Assembly: GCA_034506175.1 (NCBI GenBank)
Contig: JAPDQB010000012.1
Span: forward strand, 62,001 to 126,000
Direction of reading: 5' to 3'
Origin: a candidate division KSB1 bacterium
GTDB lineage: Bacteria; Zhuqueibacterota; Zhuqueibacteria; Zhuqueibacterales; Zhuqueibacteraceae
DNA: 64,000 nt
The position numbers were made by a program, and so were the translations under genes. Below are positions 41,137 through 50,043 of this stretch, in pieces. The notes under the pieces were generated by a model. It was not told the DNA's origin, made no database searches, and was given only the letters and a program-made list of their open reading frames with translations. Numbering within the stretch: the stretch's first letter is position 1; every line of letters starts with the position of its first letter.

Positions 41137-42237
41137 TTACGAAAGTCGCAATTGCATTTTTTGCGAATCATGTTTCAGGTCGTGCTCGTCTTCGATATCG
41201 CCGACGATCTCTTCAATAATATCTTCGAGGGTGACGATGCCCAAAACGTGTCCATTGCTTTCTTTGACCACGGCCATTTGCCTTTTTTGGCGCTTGAATT
41301 CCCGCAAGGCGGCGGCAACCGAAAAATTAGGCGGAAAAAAGAGCGGCGTGTAAAGCGCGTCGTGCAGCACCACCACGCCGCGCAAGCTGAAAAGATAGAA
41401 CAGGTCTTTGGTGTTCACAATGCCGACGATGTGATCAAAATCCCGATCGTAAACCGGCATGCGCGTGTGCGCGCCTTCGCGAACCGCTTCGAGAATTTTT
41501 TCTTCCGAGGCGTGAATCTCCAGCGCGGCGACTTTTTCGGGCGGCACGACGATATCACACACACATTTCGATGAAAGGCGGAAAACATTGTGCAAATATT
41601 CGGCTTGATCGGAAGGCAGCACGCCGGCCTGGCGGGTTTCTTCCACCAACAAACCGAGTTCATCGACGGAGTGCACCATTTGATGGCCGGAGACGGGTTT
41701 GAAACCGAGCTGACGCACGATCCAATTGCCGGCGCCGTTCATGAGCACAATGGCCGGGCGGGTGATTTTGGCGAAGATCAAAAGCGGCGTCGCCACGAGC
41801 AAGGAAATTTCGTCGGGCCGCTGCAGCGCCAGCGCTTTCGGCGCCAGCTCGCCGATGACCACGTGCAAAAAAGTGATGGTGGTGAAGGCGATAATCACCG
41901 ACAACGAGTGGCTGGCCATTTTAACCCATGGCACCGGCAGAAGGCGCAAAAGCGGATCGAGCAGGTGGGCGACGGCCGGCTCGCCCACCCAGCCGAGCGC
42001 CAGGCTCGCCAACGTGATGCCCAACTGCGTCGCGGCAATGGCGTCGTCTAATTTCGAAATCGCCTTGCGAACGGCCTGGGCCCCGACGCGGTTTTTTCGG
42101 ATCATTTCTTCGACTTTGGTACGGCGCACGGCGACCAAGGCAAACTCCGCCGCGACAAAAAAGCTGTTCAATAAAACAAGGAGCGGTATGGAGAGCAGCC
42201 CCAAAATCTCTCGCGCCAGAGATAACGCTTCGTCCAT
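41137..42237 (-). CDS. CNNM/HlyC-CorC-type membrane protein with CBS pair, short form
   Basis: A protein of 366 residues from ATG 42237, with GGAG about 10 bases upstream. Residues 1-180 form the DUF21 membrane domain with LLVLLNSFFVAAEFALVAVR, ITLASLALGWVGEPAVAHLL and FLHVVIGELAPKALALQRPD. Then a CBS pair (HTRMPVYDRDFDHIVGIVNT, VLGIVTLEDIIEEIVGDIED). Family members usually end with a CorC/HlyC domain of about 80 residues after the CBS pair; here the protein stops at once after IEDEHDLKHD. These proteins are linked to Mg/Co efflux. The nearest upstream gene is the third retropepsin-like copy. Confidence 0.85.
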   Translation of the reverse strand: MDEALSLAREILGLLSIPLLVLLNSFFVAAEFALVAVRRTKVEEMIRKNRVGAQAVRKAISKLDDAIAATQLGITLASLALGWVGEPAVAHLLDPLLRLLPVPWVKMASHSLSVIIAFTTITFLHVVIGELAPKALALQRPDEISLLVATPLLIFAKITRPAIVLMNGAGNWIVRQLGFKPVSGHQMVHSVDELGLLVEETRQAGVLPSDQAEYLHNVFRLSSKCVCDIVVPPEKVAALEIHASEEKILEAVREGAHTRMPVYDRDFDHIVGIVNTKDLFYLFSLRGVVVLHDALYTPLFFPPNFSVAAALREFKRQKRQMAVVKESNGHVLGIVTLEDIIEEIVGDIEDEHDLKHDSQKMQLRLS

Positions 42238-42293
42238 GAATGGTTGCTCCGTGAAAATTACAGACAAAAGGCCCCGCAGATCAAAAGGTATTT

Positions 42294-43166
42294 TCAAGCA
42301 TTGGAATCATGAAACTCGATTTCAGTTCGGCGAGAGGCAAAATCCAGATGGACGACGGGTGAAAGTTTGTGAAATAAGCCGCGGCCAATTAAAGCCGTCC
42401 GGTTGGGGTTGATAGCCACGAAGGGGCTTTTGTGCCAGTTTTTGATGCAAAAAGTGTAGACTTCAGCTTCTTTTGATTTGCCGTTTTGATCATGTACCGA
42501 AAACTGAAGTAATTTTGCGAAAAAACGAAACCTTCGATTAAGGTGCAAAGATTCTCGCTCGTAATCATCCACTTCAATGGTTAGCAAGCCGCTGCGCAGG
42601 AGAAAATTTAGATCGATGTAGGCATGCGTAGCGCCTGTGTCAAAATCAGCCTTTAGCCTTGCTTCGTTAGAATCGCCACCAAGCTTTACGGCAACTGTTG
42701 GGTAAGCGTCGTTCGGCTCTTTGGTCGCATGCCAAGTCGTAGTTTCTTCAATCATGAAAAGCCGTGGATTGAAAAAAACGAAGGGATATTTGCCGTGTTT
42801 TTGGCATAGGGCTTTAAACTCCTGCTTTTTAGGCAAATTTTGAAAGTCCTCATCGTGAGCCACAACTTGGCCATCGATCACCATGAGCCAAGCGGCATTC
42901 AATTCTTGAAGCCGTTGCTCAACCCAATGCGCATTGACTTTTTCAGCGTTGTTGAGATATTGAAAACGTTCTTCCGGTGACCATGCAGTGTATTGGGCTA
43001 CGCTAACATTGGCGCTCACAAACGACTCATCCGGTGCTTGGGATGACGATTCATTGAGAACAGCAATCGTTTCCATAACAGCTTGCTCGGCTTTGTCATC
43101 CAAAGAGCCGAGGCGTTGTCGCACTTTTTCCAGAATGCCTTCGTGTGTTATAATTTCTTCTTGCAT
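42294..43166 (-). CDS. DUF5678-like plus retropepsin-like protease, copy 3
   Basis: A protein of 290 residues. Same order as copies at 27175 and 33140: helical region ILEKVRQRLGSLDDKAEQAV, then WLMVIDGQVVAHDEDFQNLP and HGKYPFVFFNPRLFMIEETT, then the protease-like domain with ADFDTGATHAYIDL and closing RTALIGRGLFHKLSPVVHLD. The catalytic DTG is intact. It is more diverged than the other two copies from each other, so it is an older branch. The gene is on the minus strand and stands just upstream of the CNNM gene (56 bases), perhaps cotranscribed. No signal peptide, so the protease domain would be cytoplasmic. Function unknown. Confidence 0.75.
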   Translation of the reverse strand: MQEEIITHEGILEKVRQRLGSLDDKAEQAVMETIAVLNESSSQAPDESFVSANVSVAQYTAWSPEERFQYLNNAEKVNAHWVEQRLQELNAAWLMVIDGQVVAHDEDFQNLPKKQEFKALCQKHGKYPFVFFNPRLFMIEETTTWHATKEPNDAYPTVAVKLGGDSNEARLKADFDTGATHAYIDLNFLLRSGLLTIEVDDYERESLHLNRRFRFFAKLLQFSVHDQNGKSKEAEVYTFCIKNWHKSPFVAINPNRTALIGRGLFHKLSPVVHLDFASRRTEIEFHDSNA

Positions 43167-43269
43167 AGGATTCGCCCAAATGTTGTTAGAAAATCTTGTT
43201 TAATGTTTGCACTTTTAAAGTTACGATAAATCTTGCAAAAGCGCAACCAGTTTCTTGAAAACGGCGCCG

Positions 43270-44637
43270 TTACTCACCCTCAACGGTCGCTTCCGTTGAC
43301 AAACCCTCCAGCCGGTTCTGCAGCGTGCGAAAATTGAGATCGAGCACGCGACACGCCTCTTTTTTGTTGCCGCCGACTTTGTCGAGAATCATGCTGGCGT
43401 AAAGCTGGGTCAGTTGGCGCTCGGTCAGGAGCTCGCTGCGCGCTTGTGCCAGCAAATCTGCCTCCGGGCGATCCTGCAACAGCAGCAGGTGTTCGACGTC
43501 GATGACTTTCCCAGTGCACAAAACCGCGGCGCGCTCAATGAGATTTTCCAGCTCGCGCACGTTGCCCGGCCACTTGTGCTGCAGCAGCAAATTCATCGCC
43601 GCTTCGGAAATTTTGCCGATCGGTTTGTTGAGCGCCTGCGCGTATTTTTGCAAGAAATGCTGCGCCAATAACGGCACATCTTCGGGGCGGTCGCGCAACG
43701 CCGGAACTTTGATGGGAACGACGTTGAGGCGGTAATAAAGATCTTCGCGGAATTTTTTTTCTTGCATCAGCTCTTCGAGATTGTGGTTGGTGGCGGAGAT
43801 GAGCCGGATGTCGCATTTGATCGTCTCACTGCCGCCGACGCGCTCGAACTCGCGTTCCTGCAGCACGCGCAGCAGTTTAATCTGCGTGGCTATCGGGATG
43901 TCGCCGACTTCGTCGAGAAAGAGCGTGCCTTTTTCGGCCATCTCGAAGCGCCCCGGTTTCTGGCGAATCGCGCCGGTGAAGGCGCCTTTCTCGTGGCCGA
44001 ACAACTCACTCTCCAGCAGCGTTTCCGCAATCGCGGCGCAGTTGACGGCGACAAACGGGCCGTTGCGCCTCGGGCTGTTGAAATGAATCGCGCGCGCCAG
44101 CAGCTCTTTGCCCGTGCCGGTTTCGCCGAGCAAAAGCACGGTTGCATCCGTCGAGGCAACTTGCTGCGCCAGGCGAAAGACTTGCTGTATGCGGGCGCTT
44201 TTGCCGATGAGACTGCCAAAGCTGTGGCTCTGCGCCACGACGTCCCGCAGGCGCGCCAGTTCTTCGTCTTTCTGGCGCTGGGCCAGCGTTCGCTCGACTT
44301 TCAACAACAGCTCGGCGTTGCCGCACGGCTTGGTGAGATAATCTTCAGCGCCGAGCTTGATCGCTTCCACCGCCGATTCGACGGAAGCAAAGCCGGTGAC
44401 CATGATGACAATCGTGGCCGGGTTGAGCGTTTTGGCGGTTTCCAAAACTTGCAAACCGCTCACTTCGGCCATCACCAAGTCGGAGAGCACGAGATCGAAA
44501 TGGCGCTCGCGCAGCAGCGTGATGGCTGCGCTGCCGTCGGCGGCGCAGGTGACGGCGTAGCCTTCGTCTTCCAGCAGCGCCGAAGTGACCGCGCGAAAGG
44601 CGGCGTCATCATCGACGACGAGGATGGAGGATTTCAT
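43270..44637 (-). CDS. Sigma-54 response regulator (NtrC family)
   Basis: A protein of 455 residues with three modules. Receiver: VVDDDAAFRAVTSALLEDEG with acidic pocket at 9-11, phospho-acceptor Asp53 in LVLSDLVM and Lys in LTKPCG. AAA+ domain: Walker A GETGTGKELLARAIH, sigma-54 contact GAFTGA and the GNVRELENLIER block. C-terminal Fis-type HTH: NKKEACRVLDLNFRTLQNRL. It activates sigma-54 promoters after phosphorylation. The natural partner, a histidine kinase gene at 45770-47773, is on the same strand but separated by a 1.1 kb plus-strand toxin-antitoxin island. Target genes may be the nearby barrel and cupredoxin genes (inference). Confidence 0.93.
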   Translation of the reverse strand: MKSSILVVDDDAAFRAVTSALLEDEGYAVTCAADGSAAITLLRERHFDLVLSDLVMAEVSGLQVLETAKTLNPATIVIMVTGFASVESAVEAIKLGAEDYLTKPCGNAELLLKVERTLAQRQKDEELARLRDVVAQSHSFGSLIGKSARIQQVFRLAQQVASTDATVLLLGETGTGKELLARAIHFNSPRRNGPFVAVNCAAIAETLLESELFGHEKGAFTGAIRQKPGRFEMAEKGTLFLDEVGDIPIATQIKLLRVLQEREFERVGGSETIKCDIRLISATNHNLEELMQEKKFREDLYYRLNVVPIKVPALRDRPEDVPLLAQHFLQKYAQALNKPIGKISEAAMNLLLQHKWPGNVRELENLIERAAVLCTGKVIDVEHLLLLQDRPEADLLAQARSELLTERQLTQLYASMILDKVGGNKKEACRVLDLNFRTLQNRLEGLSTEATVEGE

Positions 44638-44747
44638 AGTGTTGAACGAGTAAAAGAGTCTTTCCGAATTTTTGCTTGATTTTCAAAGGGTATTTGCTTA
44701 ACTTTCTTGCAGAAATTTTATCCGGTTAATTTTCTTTAAGAGCTTAC

Positions 44748-45201
44748 ATGGCGAATACGTTGCCACTTCTGTATCTGGATTCGTCCGTTCCAAGCGCTTA
44801 TTATAATAACCATGATCGAGAACGGCAAAGGGTTACACAGAGAATCTGGCATGAGAAACTGCCAAACTATCGTCTAGTGATTTCTAATATAACGCAAAGA
44901 GAGCTTGGCGCAACTAAAAACAAAAAAAGGAGAAAGAAGCTCCGCTATCTTGTTCAGCGGCTGAAAATGCTTTTACTCACACCGGAGTGTGGCGCTTTGG
45001 CTGATGAGTATTTGAAAAATATGCACATGACGAAATACGATGCTTTTCCACGTTGCCATCGCGTCAATATACGGTTGTGAAATTTTGCTGAGTTGGAATT
45101 TTAGCCATTTGGTGAATTACGGCAATAAACAAAAAATCAATGAGATTAACATCAGCAAGGGCTACAAAACAATTACGATTATTAGTCCAAACGAATTGTA
45201 A
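44748..45201 (+). pseudogene. PIN-domain toxin gene with one-base frameshift
   Basis: The frame starts at ATG 44748 and reads LLYLDSSVPSAYYNNHDRER, a PIN opening with Asp11 in LDSS, and later SNITQRELGATKN. It reaches TKYDAF and then turns into nonsense, with a stop at about 45078. One base later in frame the text HVAIASIYGCEILLSWNFSH continues as in PIN proteins (DAxHIAxA, LLSWNFKH, GY..I.IISP.E) and ends at TAA 45199-45201. An extra base within the TTTTCC run at 45043-45049 explains it. The break falls before the third catalytic region, so the product of frame 0 would be inactive. The antitoxin-like gene follows after 9 bases. Confidence 0.72.
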
Positions 45202-45210
45202 AGGTGCATA

Positions 45211-45756
45211 ATGAAAAAACATGACGATTACAAAGAAAGCCCGACCATGCGGGAAGTTCATCGAATCCAAGAAGAGCTTGAGCAGCAATACCGAAAAAGC
45301 GGCTTATCTTTCTTTGAATGGCTGCAAGCCACTGAAGATGATTTTCAAAAGTCTCTCGCTGAAGACGGTTTTCGCATGGTTACTCGAAACGGCGAAACTT
45401 TTTTGGAAGAAATTAAACCGCAAACAAAAAGCAACAAAAGTAAACAACCAACACTCAAAGCTGCCAAACACAAAAACTACGACGACTACATTGAAGATTC
45501 GACCATGCGGGAACTGCATCTCATCCGCGAAAAGATGGAGCAAGAATATCGGAAAAGCGGATTGCCGTCTTACGAAGAATGGCTGCAAGCAACAGATAAA
45601 GATCTCCAAAAATCACTGGCGGAAGTCGGTTTTCAAATTGTGACTCGCGATGGCCGAACCTACATAGATAAAATCGAGCCACAACCGAAAAAGAAGCCCG
45701 GCAAGTACAAAACCTCAGCGAAACACAATAAAACTTCTTCCCGCAAAAAACGGTAA
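45211..45756 (+). CDS. Antitoxin-like protein with tandem duplicated domain
   Basis: A protein of 181 residues made of two homologous units. Unit 1 (about 1-71) contains YKESPTMREVHRIQEELEQQ, YRKSGLSFFEWLQATEDDFQ and GETFLEEIKPQ. Unit 2 (about 86-158) contains YIEDSTMRELHLIREKMEQE, YRKSGLPSYEEWLQATDKDL and GRTYIDKIEPQ. The tail is Lys-rich. Single-unit proteins with the PTMREIHxIRE block often accompany PIN toxins as antitoxins; this gene follows a PIN gene. Doubling of the unit is unusual. The identity between units is roughly two thirds. Whether it still binds the toxin is unknown. Confidence 0.7.
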   Translation: MKKHDDYKESPTMREVHRIQEELEQQYRKSGLSFFEWLQATEDDFQKSLAEDGFRMVTRNGETFLEEIKPQTKSNKSKQPTLKAAKHKNYDDYIEDSTMRELHLIREKMEQEYRKSGLPSYEEWLQATDKDLQKSLAEVGFQIVTRDGRTYIDKIEPQPKKKPGKYKTSAKHNKTSSRKKR

Positions 45757-45769
45757 AATAAAATGATGC

Positions 45770-47773
45770 TTACCCCATCTTCTCTGCGATTGGCAGTCTC
45801 ACCGTAAAAGTGCTTCCCTTTCCCACCTCGCTCTGCACTTCAATCGTCCCGCCGTGTTGATGCACGATGTTGTAGCACACCGACAGGCCGAGGCCGACGC
45901 CGTGGACGGCGCGCTTGGTGGTGAAAAAAGTATCGAAAATTTTTGAAAGATTTTCCGGCGGGATGCCGCTGCCGCTGTCGCTGATTTCAATTTCCGCCCA
46001 GCCGTTCCGGCTGGCGCTGCGCGCCGCTAATTTGCCGCCGTGCGGCATGGCTTCGATAGCGTTCAGAATAAGATTGAGAAAAACCTGCTTCATTTGATCG
46101 CGCGAGGCGCGTACCGCCGGCAAATTTGGCGCGAGATGGCGCTGGACTTTGATGCTGTTTTCTTTAAAACGCTGCTGCGAGCTTTCCAAAACTTCAACCA
46201 ACGTGGTGTTGAGATCGACGGATTGCAGTTCGACTTGCCCGAATCGATAAAAATCCAGCATCTGGCGCACGAGCTTGCCGATGCGGAGAATTTCGTCGTG
46301 TGCGAGCTGCACGAATTGACGACCCGCCAGTCCGTCGGGCATTTTTTTCAGCGCCGTTTCCAGGGAGCTGCGGATGTTGTGAATGGGATTGTTGATTTCG
46401 TGCGAGAGCTGCGCGGTCAATTTGCCGGCGGCAGCGAGTTTTTCGGTTTTGATCAATTCTTCCTGGGCGCGGCGAAGCTGGGCGAGCGCCGTTTCAAGGT
46501 CGGCGTTGCGTTCCACCAAACTGGCGTTCAGCTCGGTCAATTTTTCCATCTGCTGTTTGAGGGATTGACGCATGGCCTCGAAGCGCCGGGCGAGATAGCC
46601 AATTTCATCGCGCGAAGAGATTTCAATGGGCTGGTCGAGGCGTCCGGCGCCGGCGGCATGCGCGGCGTCCACAAGCCTGGCGATGGGTTGGGTAATGTTG
46701 CGCGAGATGATCAAGCTGAGACCCAACGCCGCCAAAAATGCGCCGAGGCCGACGATAAAAAGCGTGCGCTGCACCGGCGCCAGCAAAGGCCGGATCGAGC
46801 GGTCGATGGAGCGGAACAGGATCACGCGATCCGGCGATTCGTTTTCAAGCAGCGGCAGGCTCACGGCGAGAAAATTTTCGCGCGCTATCTCAGCGCGTTG
46901 AGGCGTTGCAGTCAAGGTTGAGTTTGCCGCAAGCGTTGCCACACCGGCGGCCAATTTCTCGCGATCACCATTGCTCAACGAAACCGCCGCAACTTTTTCC
47001 GCAAACACGAAGGCCACCTCGGCGCCGACGAGCGCTTTCGTATGTTGCGCAAACATATCATCCAACCGAACGCCCAGAACCAGCGCGCCAATCACCCACG
47101 GCCCGAAGGGAGAGCCGCCGGCCCAGATCGGAACGATCACGCCCCACCACGCGCCGTGCTGATCGTTCCAGGCCGCAAACCGTTCTTTGCCCGTCCAGGC
47201 GAGGTTGAGCAGGGAATCGGGCAGGGCAAAACGCCCGCGAGTTTCGCTGAAAATCTCATTGGTTTCCGCCGTCCGCGTCGTCGTCATCAACAGCCGGCCG
47301 TCGCGATGATAAATGAGGCAGATATCGCTCACCGCAGTTGCCTCTTCGCCGGGATGGGCAAGTCTGGCAAGAGGACGTTCGGCTTGCGAGAATAAAGCGA
47401 ACGGTTCTTTATGAGCGGCCAGCTCGCCTTGATAAAGTTGTTTCAAAACCAGTTGCATGTTGAGCACATCACGGTCGTCGAGGGCGGCTTTCAATTGCGG
47501 CACGCTGGCCCAGATGTGGCCCTTCTCCAGCAATTGCTCGCGGTCGTGTTGCTGCATCACCTGAAACAAGCGGGCGGCGCGCTGCACCTCGGCGTCGAGT
47601 GTTTGCAAAACCTGCCCGCGCAAAAAATAATTGAGCACCCAAAAGATGACGATGATCACGCCCAAAACCGTTGCCGCCAGGGCGAGAAAAAATTTTCCCT
47701 TCACGCCGCGGTAACCCCGCAGCGTTTTTTTTATGGAGAAGCGGCGCGGTTTTTGTGCATGGCCTTCCATCAA
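45770..47773 (-). CDS. Membrane sensor histidine kinase
   Basis: A protein of 667 residues. TM1 about 25-50 (FFLALAATVLGVIIVIFWVL). A periplasmic sensor of nearly 280 residues follows, probably Cache-like. TM2 about 330-352 (TLFIVGLGAFLAALGLSLII). HAMP follows with ISRNITQPIARLVDAAHAAG. A coiled coil leads to the H-box LSHEINNPIHNIRSSLETAL. The ATPase has N-box LNLILNAIEAMPHGG, G1 ISDSGSGIPPENLSKIFDTF and GVGLGLSVCYNIVHQHGGTI. Its partner is most likely the NtrC-type regulator at 43270-44637. The ligand is unknown; the gene overlaps the barrel gene by 4 bases, suggesting a shared transcript and function. Confidence 0.92.
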   Translation of the reverse strand: MMEGHAQKPRRFSIKKTLRGYRGVKGKFFLALAATVLGVIIVIFWVLNYFLRGQVLQTLDAEVQRAARLFQVMQQHDREQLLEKGHIWASVPQLKAALDDRDVLNMQLVLKQLYQGELAAHKEPFALFSQAERPLARLAHPGEEATAVSDICLIYHRDGRLLMTTTRTAETNEIFSETRGRFALPDSLLNLAWTGKERFAAWNDQHGAWWGVIVPIWAGGSPFGPWVIGALVLGVRLDDMFAQHTKALVGAEVAFVFAEKVAAVSLSNGDREKLAAGVATLAANSTLTATPQRAEIARENFLAVSLPLLENESPDRVILFRSIDRSIRPLLAPVQRTLFIVGLGAFLAALGLSLIISRNITQPIARLVDAAHAAGAGRLDQPIEISSRDEIGYLARRFEAMRQSLKQQMEKLTELNASLVERNADLETALAQLRRAQEELIKTEKLAAAGKLTAQLSHEINNPIHNIRSSLETALKKMPDGLAGRQFVQLAHDEILRIGKLVRQMLDFYRFGQVELQSVDLNTTLVEVLESSQQRFKENSIKVQRHLAPNLPAVRASRDQMKQVFLNLILNAIEAMPHGGKLAARSASRNGWAEIEISDSGSGIPPENLSKIFDTFFTTKRAVHGVGLGLSVCYNIVHQHGGTIEVQSEVGKGSTFTVRLPIAEKMG

Positions 47774-48954
47774 TAAAACACCGTCATCTGTAAGACCGCG
47801 AGATCATCCGCCGGGTCGTTGGCGCCGGTCCGATTGATTTGCCAAACGGCTTTGACCAACGCATGACGTGAAAGATTGTAACCGATGGCAGACTCGAAAC
47901 GCCAGACGGGAAATTCCCAGGGCTCACTGAGTCTGCCGTCGGCGTCAAGATCGCCAGCGTCGGCGATTTCGGAAAATTGCAGGCGGCCGTAGCGGCCGGC
48001 CACGAAAAGCCGCGGCAAAATTTTGTAGCGCAATTCGGCGCTGAACGCCAGGGCCTCGAGCGGGTCGGTGATAAACGGGCTTTCCCAGCGGCTCCAGACG
48101 CTTTCGCCGAAAAAAACGAAATAGCCGCGGCTGTACTCGACGTCGGCGCCGGCGAGAGTTTGGGCGTATTGTTCCGGTTTCAAATCAGGGTGCGCGCTTT
48201 TCACCACGGCGTTGTTCAAATAGCCGCCGTTCGCGGCGGAAACGCCGAGGGTGAGGCCGATGACCGGCTGCAGATGAAGGCGGCCAAAAATCATCATCCG
48301 CTTGTTCTCATTCACGTAGACGGGATTCGACGGCGCGCCGTTGGCGAAACCGAGATGATAACCGACGGCGCCGAGCTTGCCGAAAAATCGCGCGCCGGTA
48401 AAATAAGCGTTTCGCGCCAGCATCTGCAGCCCGGCATCGCGGCTGGCGCCTCTTCTCGCCAGAAGCAGGGCCCGGGGGTCGGGCAAAAACTGGCCGGTGC
48501 TCAAAGCGGTGCGATATTCATAAAACAAAGGATGGCCGTAAACAAAATTTTGCGGGGCAAAACGGCGGGGGAGAAAATTCCCGAATGGCGCGGCAAATTT
48601 GCCGGCTTCGATTTGCAAGCGGTCGCCGGAAATTTTATACGTGAGCGCCGCGGTGTACACCCGCGCTTCCCAGCCGCGCCAGGTTTCCAGCTCGAGAAAC
48701 GCCGAGGCCTCGTCGCTGATGCGCACGTTCAGAAACAAATCGGCCAGCAGCTCGAAACCCGGCAGGCCGTTGTTGTAGCGAAATTGGCTTCGACTATCCT
48801 GGCTGTCGAGATAATTGGCGGTGACAATGCCGCCGATTTCGATGGACGACTGGCATATGGTGAGCGACGGCCAAGCGCAATAAGCAAAAATCAAACAGCC
48901 CACCGCCAACTTGCAAGCGCTTTTTGCTTGTTGTGTTTTACGCATGATTGCCAT
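47770..48954 (-). CDS. Outer-membrane beta-barrel protein (porin-like)
   Basis: A protein of 394 residues with a signal peptide (LAVGCLIFAYCAWPSLTICQ). The rest is a series of amphipathic strands with aromatic belts: FELLADLFLNVRISDEASAF, LELETWRGWEARVYTAALTY, LQIEAGKFAAPFGNFLPRRF, ELRYKILPRLFVAGRYGRLQ. It ends with a C-terminal strand AVLQMTVFY, where the final aromatic residue is the usual outer membrane assembly signal. It resembles phosphate-selective-porin-like and related DUF families in general shape, but I cannot name the substrate. Gene order (cupredoxin, barrel, histidine kinase) suggests they respond to or import a common ligand, possibly a metal. Confidence 0.7.
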   Translation of the reverse strand: MAIMRKTQQAKSACKLAVGCLIFAYCAWPSLTICQSSIEIGGIVTANYLDSQDSRSQFRYNNGLPGFELLADLFLNVRISDEASAFLELETWRGWEARVYTAALTYKISGDRLQIEAGKFAAPFGNFLPRRFAPQNFVYGHPLFYEYRTALSTGQFLPDPRALLLARRGASRDAGLQMLARNAYFTGARFFGKLGAVGYHLGFANGAPSNPVYVNENKRMMIFGRLHLQPVIGLTLGVSAANGGYLNNAVVKSAHPDLKPEQYAQTLAGADVEYSRGYFVFFGESVWSRWESPFITDPLEALAFSAELRYKILPRLFVAGRYGRLQFSEIADAGDLDADGRLSEPWEFPVWRFESAIGYNLSRHALVKAVWQINRTGANDPADDLAVLQMTVFY

Positions 48955-48986
48955 AAACTTGACAAAAACCGGTTGTCAAAATTTGG

Positions 48987-49709
48987 TCATGGAAACGTGA
49001 AATCCAGCGTCGCGGTTTCGCCGGGCCGGATGATGACGCTGGCGGTTTTTTCCGGCAGCCGCGCGAACCAGGCCTTGACTTTATACGCGCCGGCGGGAAT
49101 GTCGCGAATGAGATAATTGCCCTCTTCGTCGGACAGCGTGAAATACGGATTGGCCAGCACGAGAATGAACGCGTTCATCTGCGAGTGCATGTCACAATAA
49201 ACCTTCACCAGACCGGGTTTGGTAAAAGTGACGGCTTTGGAGCGGCCAGTGGGATAGCGGCCGAGGTCGAAGGTTTTGGTTTGGCTGAATGAAAAAACGT
49301 TGTGATAAACCGGGTCGCTGTTGGGAAATTCTACTGTTGAACCGGCCAAAATCGGCAACACGTGCGGAACGAAGGTCAGTTCTTTTTGATCCATGACCAG
49401 CCGGGGCCGTGGCACAGCAGCGAAATCGCGCGCGCCGCTGGGACGCGCCGGCGCGTCCTCGAGATAAATCACAAAACTCAACGGCTCGTAGACGGCGGGC
49501 GTGATGGTGACGCTTTTTTGATAAATGGCGCTGATTTCCTTGCCGAGCATGCGGCTGTCATTGCGCACGAGCTGGCGCAGCTCGACACGCCCGCGCAAAT
49601 GCCCGGGGCTTTCTTGGGCATAAACCGAGGCGCCGCCAATCTGCGGCGCCAGGCAGGGGAAAACGATGAGCCGGGCAATGGTACCAATCCATTGTTGAAC
49701 CGAGGGCAT
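48987..49709 (-). CDS. Exported cupredoxin with C-terminal carboxypeptidase-regulatory-like domain
   Basis: A protein of 240 residues from ATG 49709 with a signal peptide (ARLIVFPCLAPQIGGASVYA). The middle holds a cupredoxin-like domain: VPHVLPILAGSTVEFPNSDP, VYHNVFSFS with the first His ligand, and VKVYCDMHSQMNAFILVLAN with Cys, His and Met of a type 1 copper site. The last 60 residues (YFTLSDEEGNYLIRDIPAGA, YKVKAWFARLPEKTASVIIR) form a beta-sandwich like carboxypeptidase D regulatory domains. Such proteins are often coded with outer membrane barrels and cytochromes. All four copper ligands are present, unlike the cupredoxin at 37091. Confidence 0.8.
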   Translation of the reverse strand: MPSVQQWIGTIARLIVFPCLAPQIGGASVYAQESPGHLRGRVELRQLVRNDSRMLGKEISAIYQKSVTITPAVYEPLSFVIYLEDAPARPSGARDFAAVPRPRLVMDQKELTFVPHVLPILAGSTVEFPNSDPVYHNVFSFSQTKTFDLGRYPTGRSKAVTFTKPGLVKVYCDMHSQMNAFILVLANPYFTLSDEEGNYLIRDIPAGAYKVKAWFARLPEKTASVIIRPGETATLDFTFP

Positions 49710-50043
49710 GAAGATGAGTCGTCCGGTCAATTCACCATCAAATCATAAACAGTCATGTTTGAAAATAGAATAAAAAAAATCTTCATCAGAAGCAAGAAGT
49801 TTGTCGCCCATCCATGCGCAGTTCATATCCTTCCGAACGCGCGACCTACGCCGCGCTGTCGACCTTCAACACCCGCCTGGCGTCAGTGGTCAATGAATCT
49901 TGCTGTTGCTGAGAGGATAAATCGACCGCCATCCCTCAAATTCCGGGCGGCAGCCAAAAAAATGCTTGCACTTTATGCCGGAACTTGTTAATTTTATCGC
50001 ACTTTTCTTGCAACCCAGGCGTGAAATTCAGGAGCATCAAACG
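49710..50043. other. Divergent intergenic region
   Basis: A 334-base gap between genes read in opposite directions. Apart from the plus-strand promoter-like site at 49966-49994, I see no gene, clear operator or repeat. The part from 49755 to 49800 is AT-rich and could contain the minus-strand promoter of the cupredoxin group. Confidence 0.4.
49966..49994 (+). promoter_or_regulatory. Putative promoter of the NTF2-like membrane protein gene
   Basis: TTGCAC at 49966-49971, a 17-base spacer and TAATTT at 49989-49994. The start codon at 50044 is 50 bases further. Confidence 0.45.
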
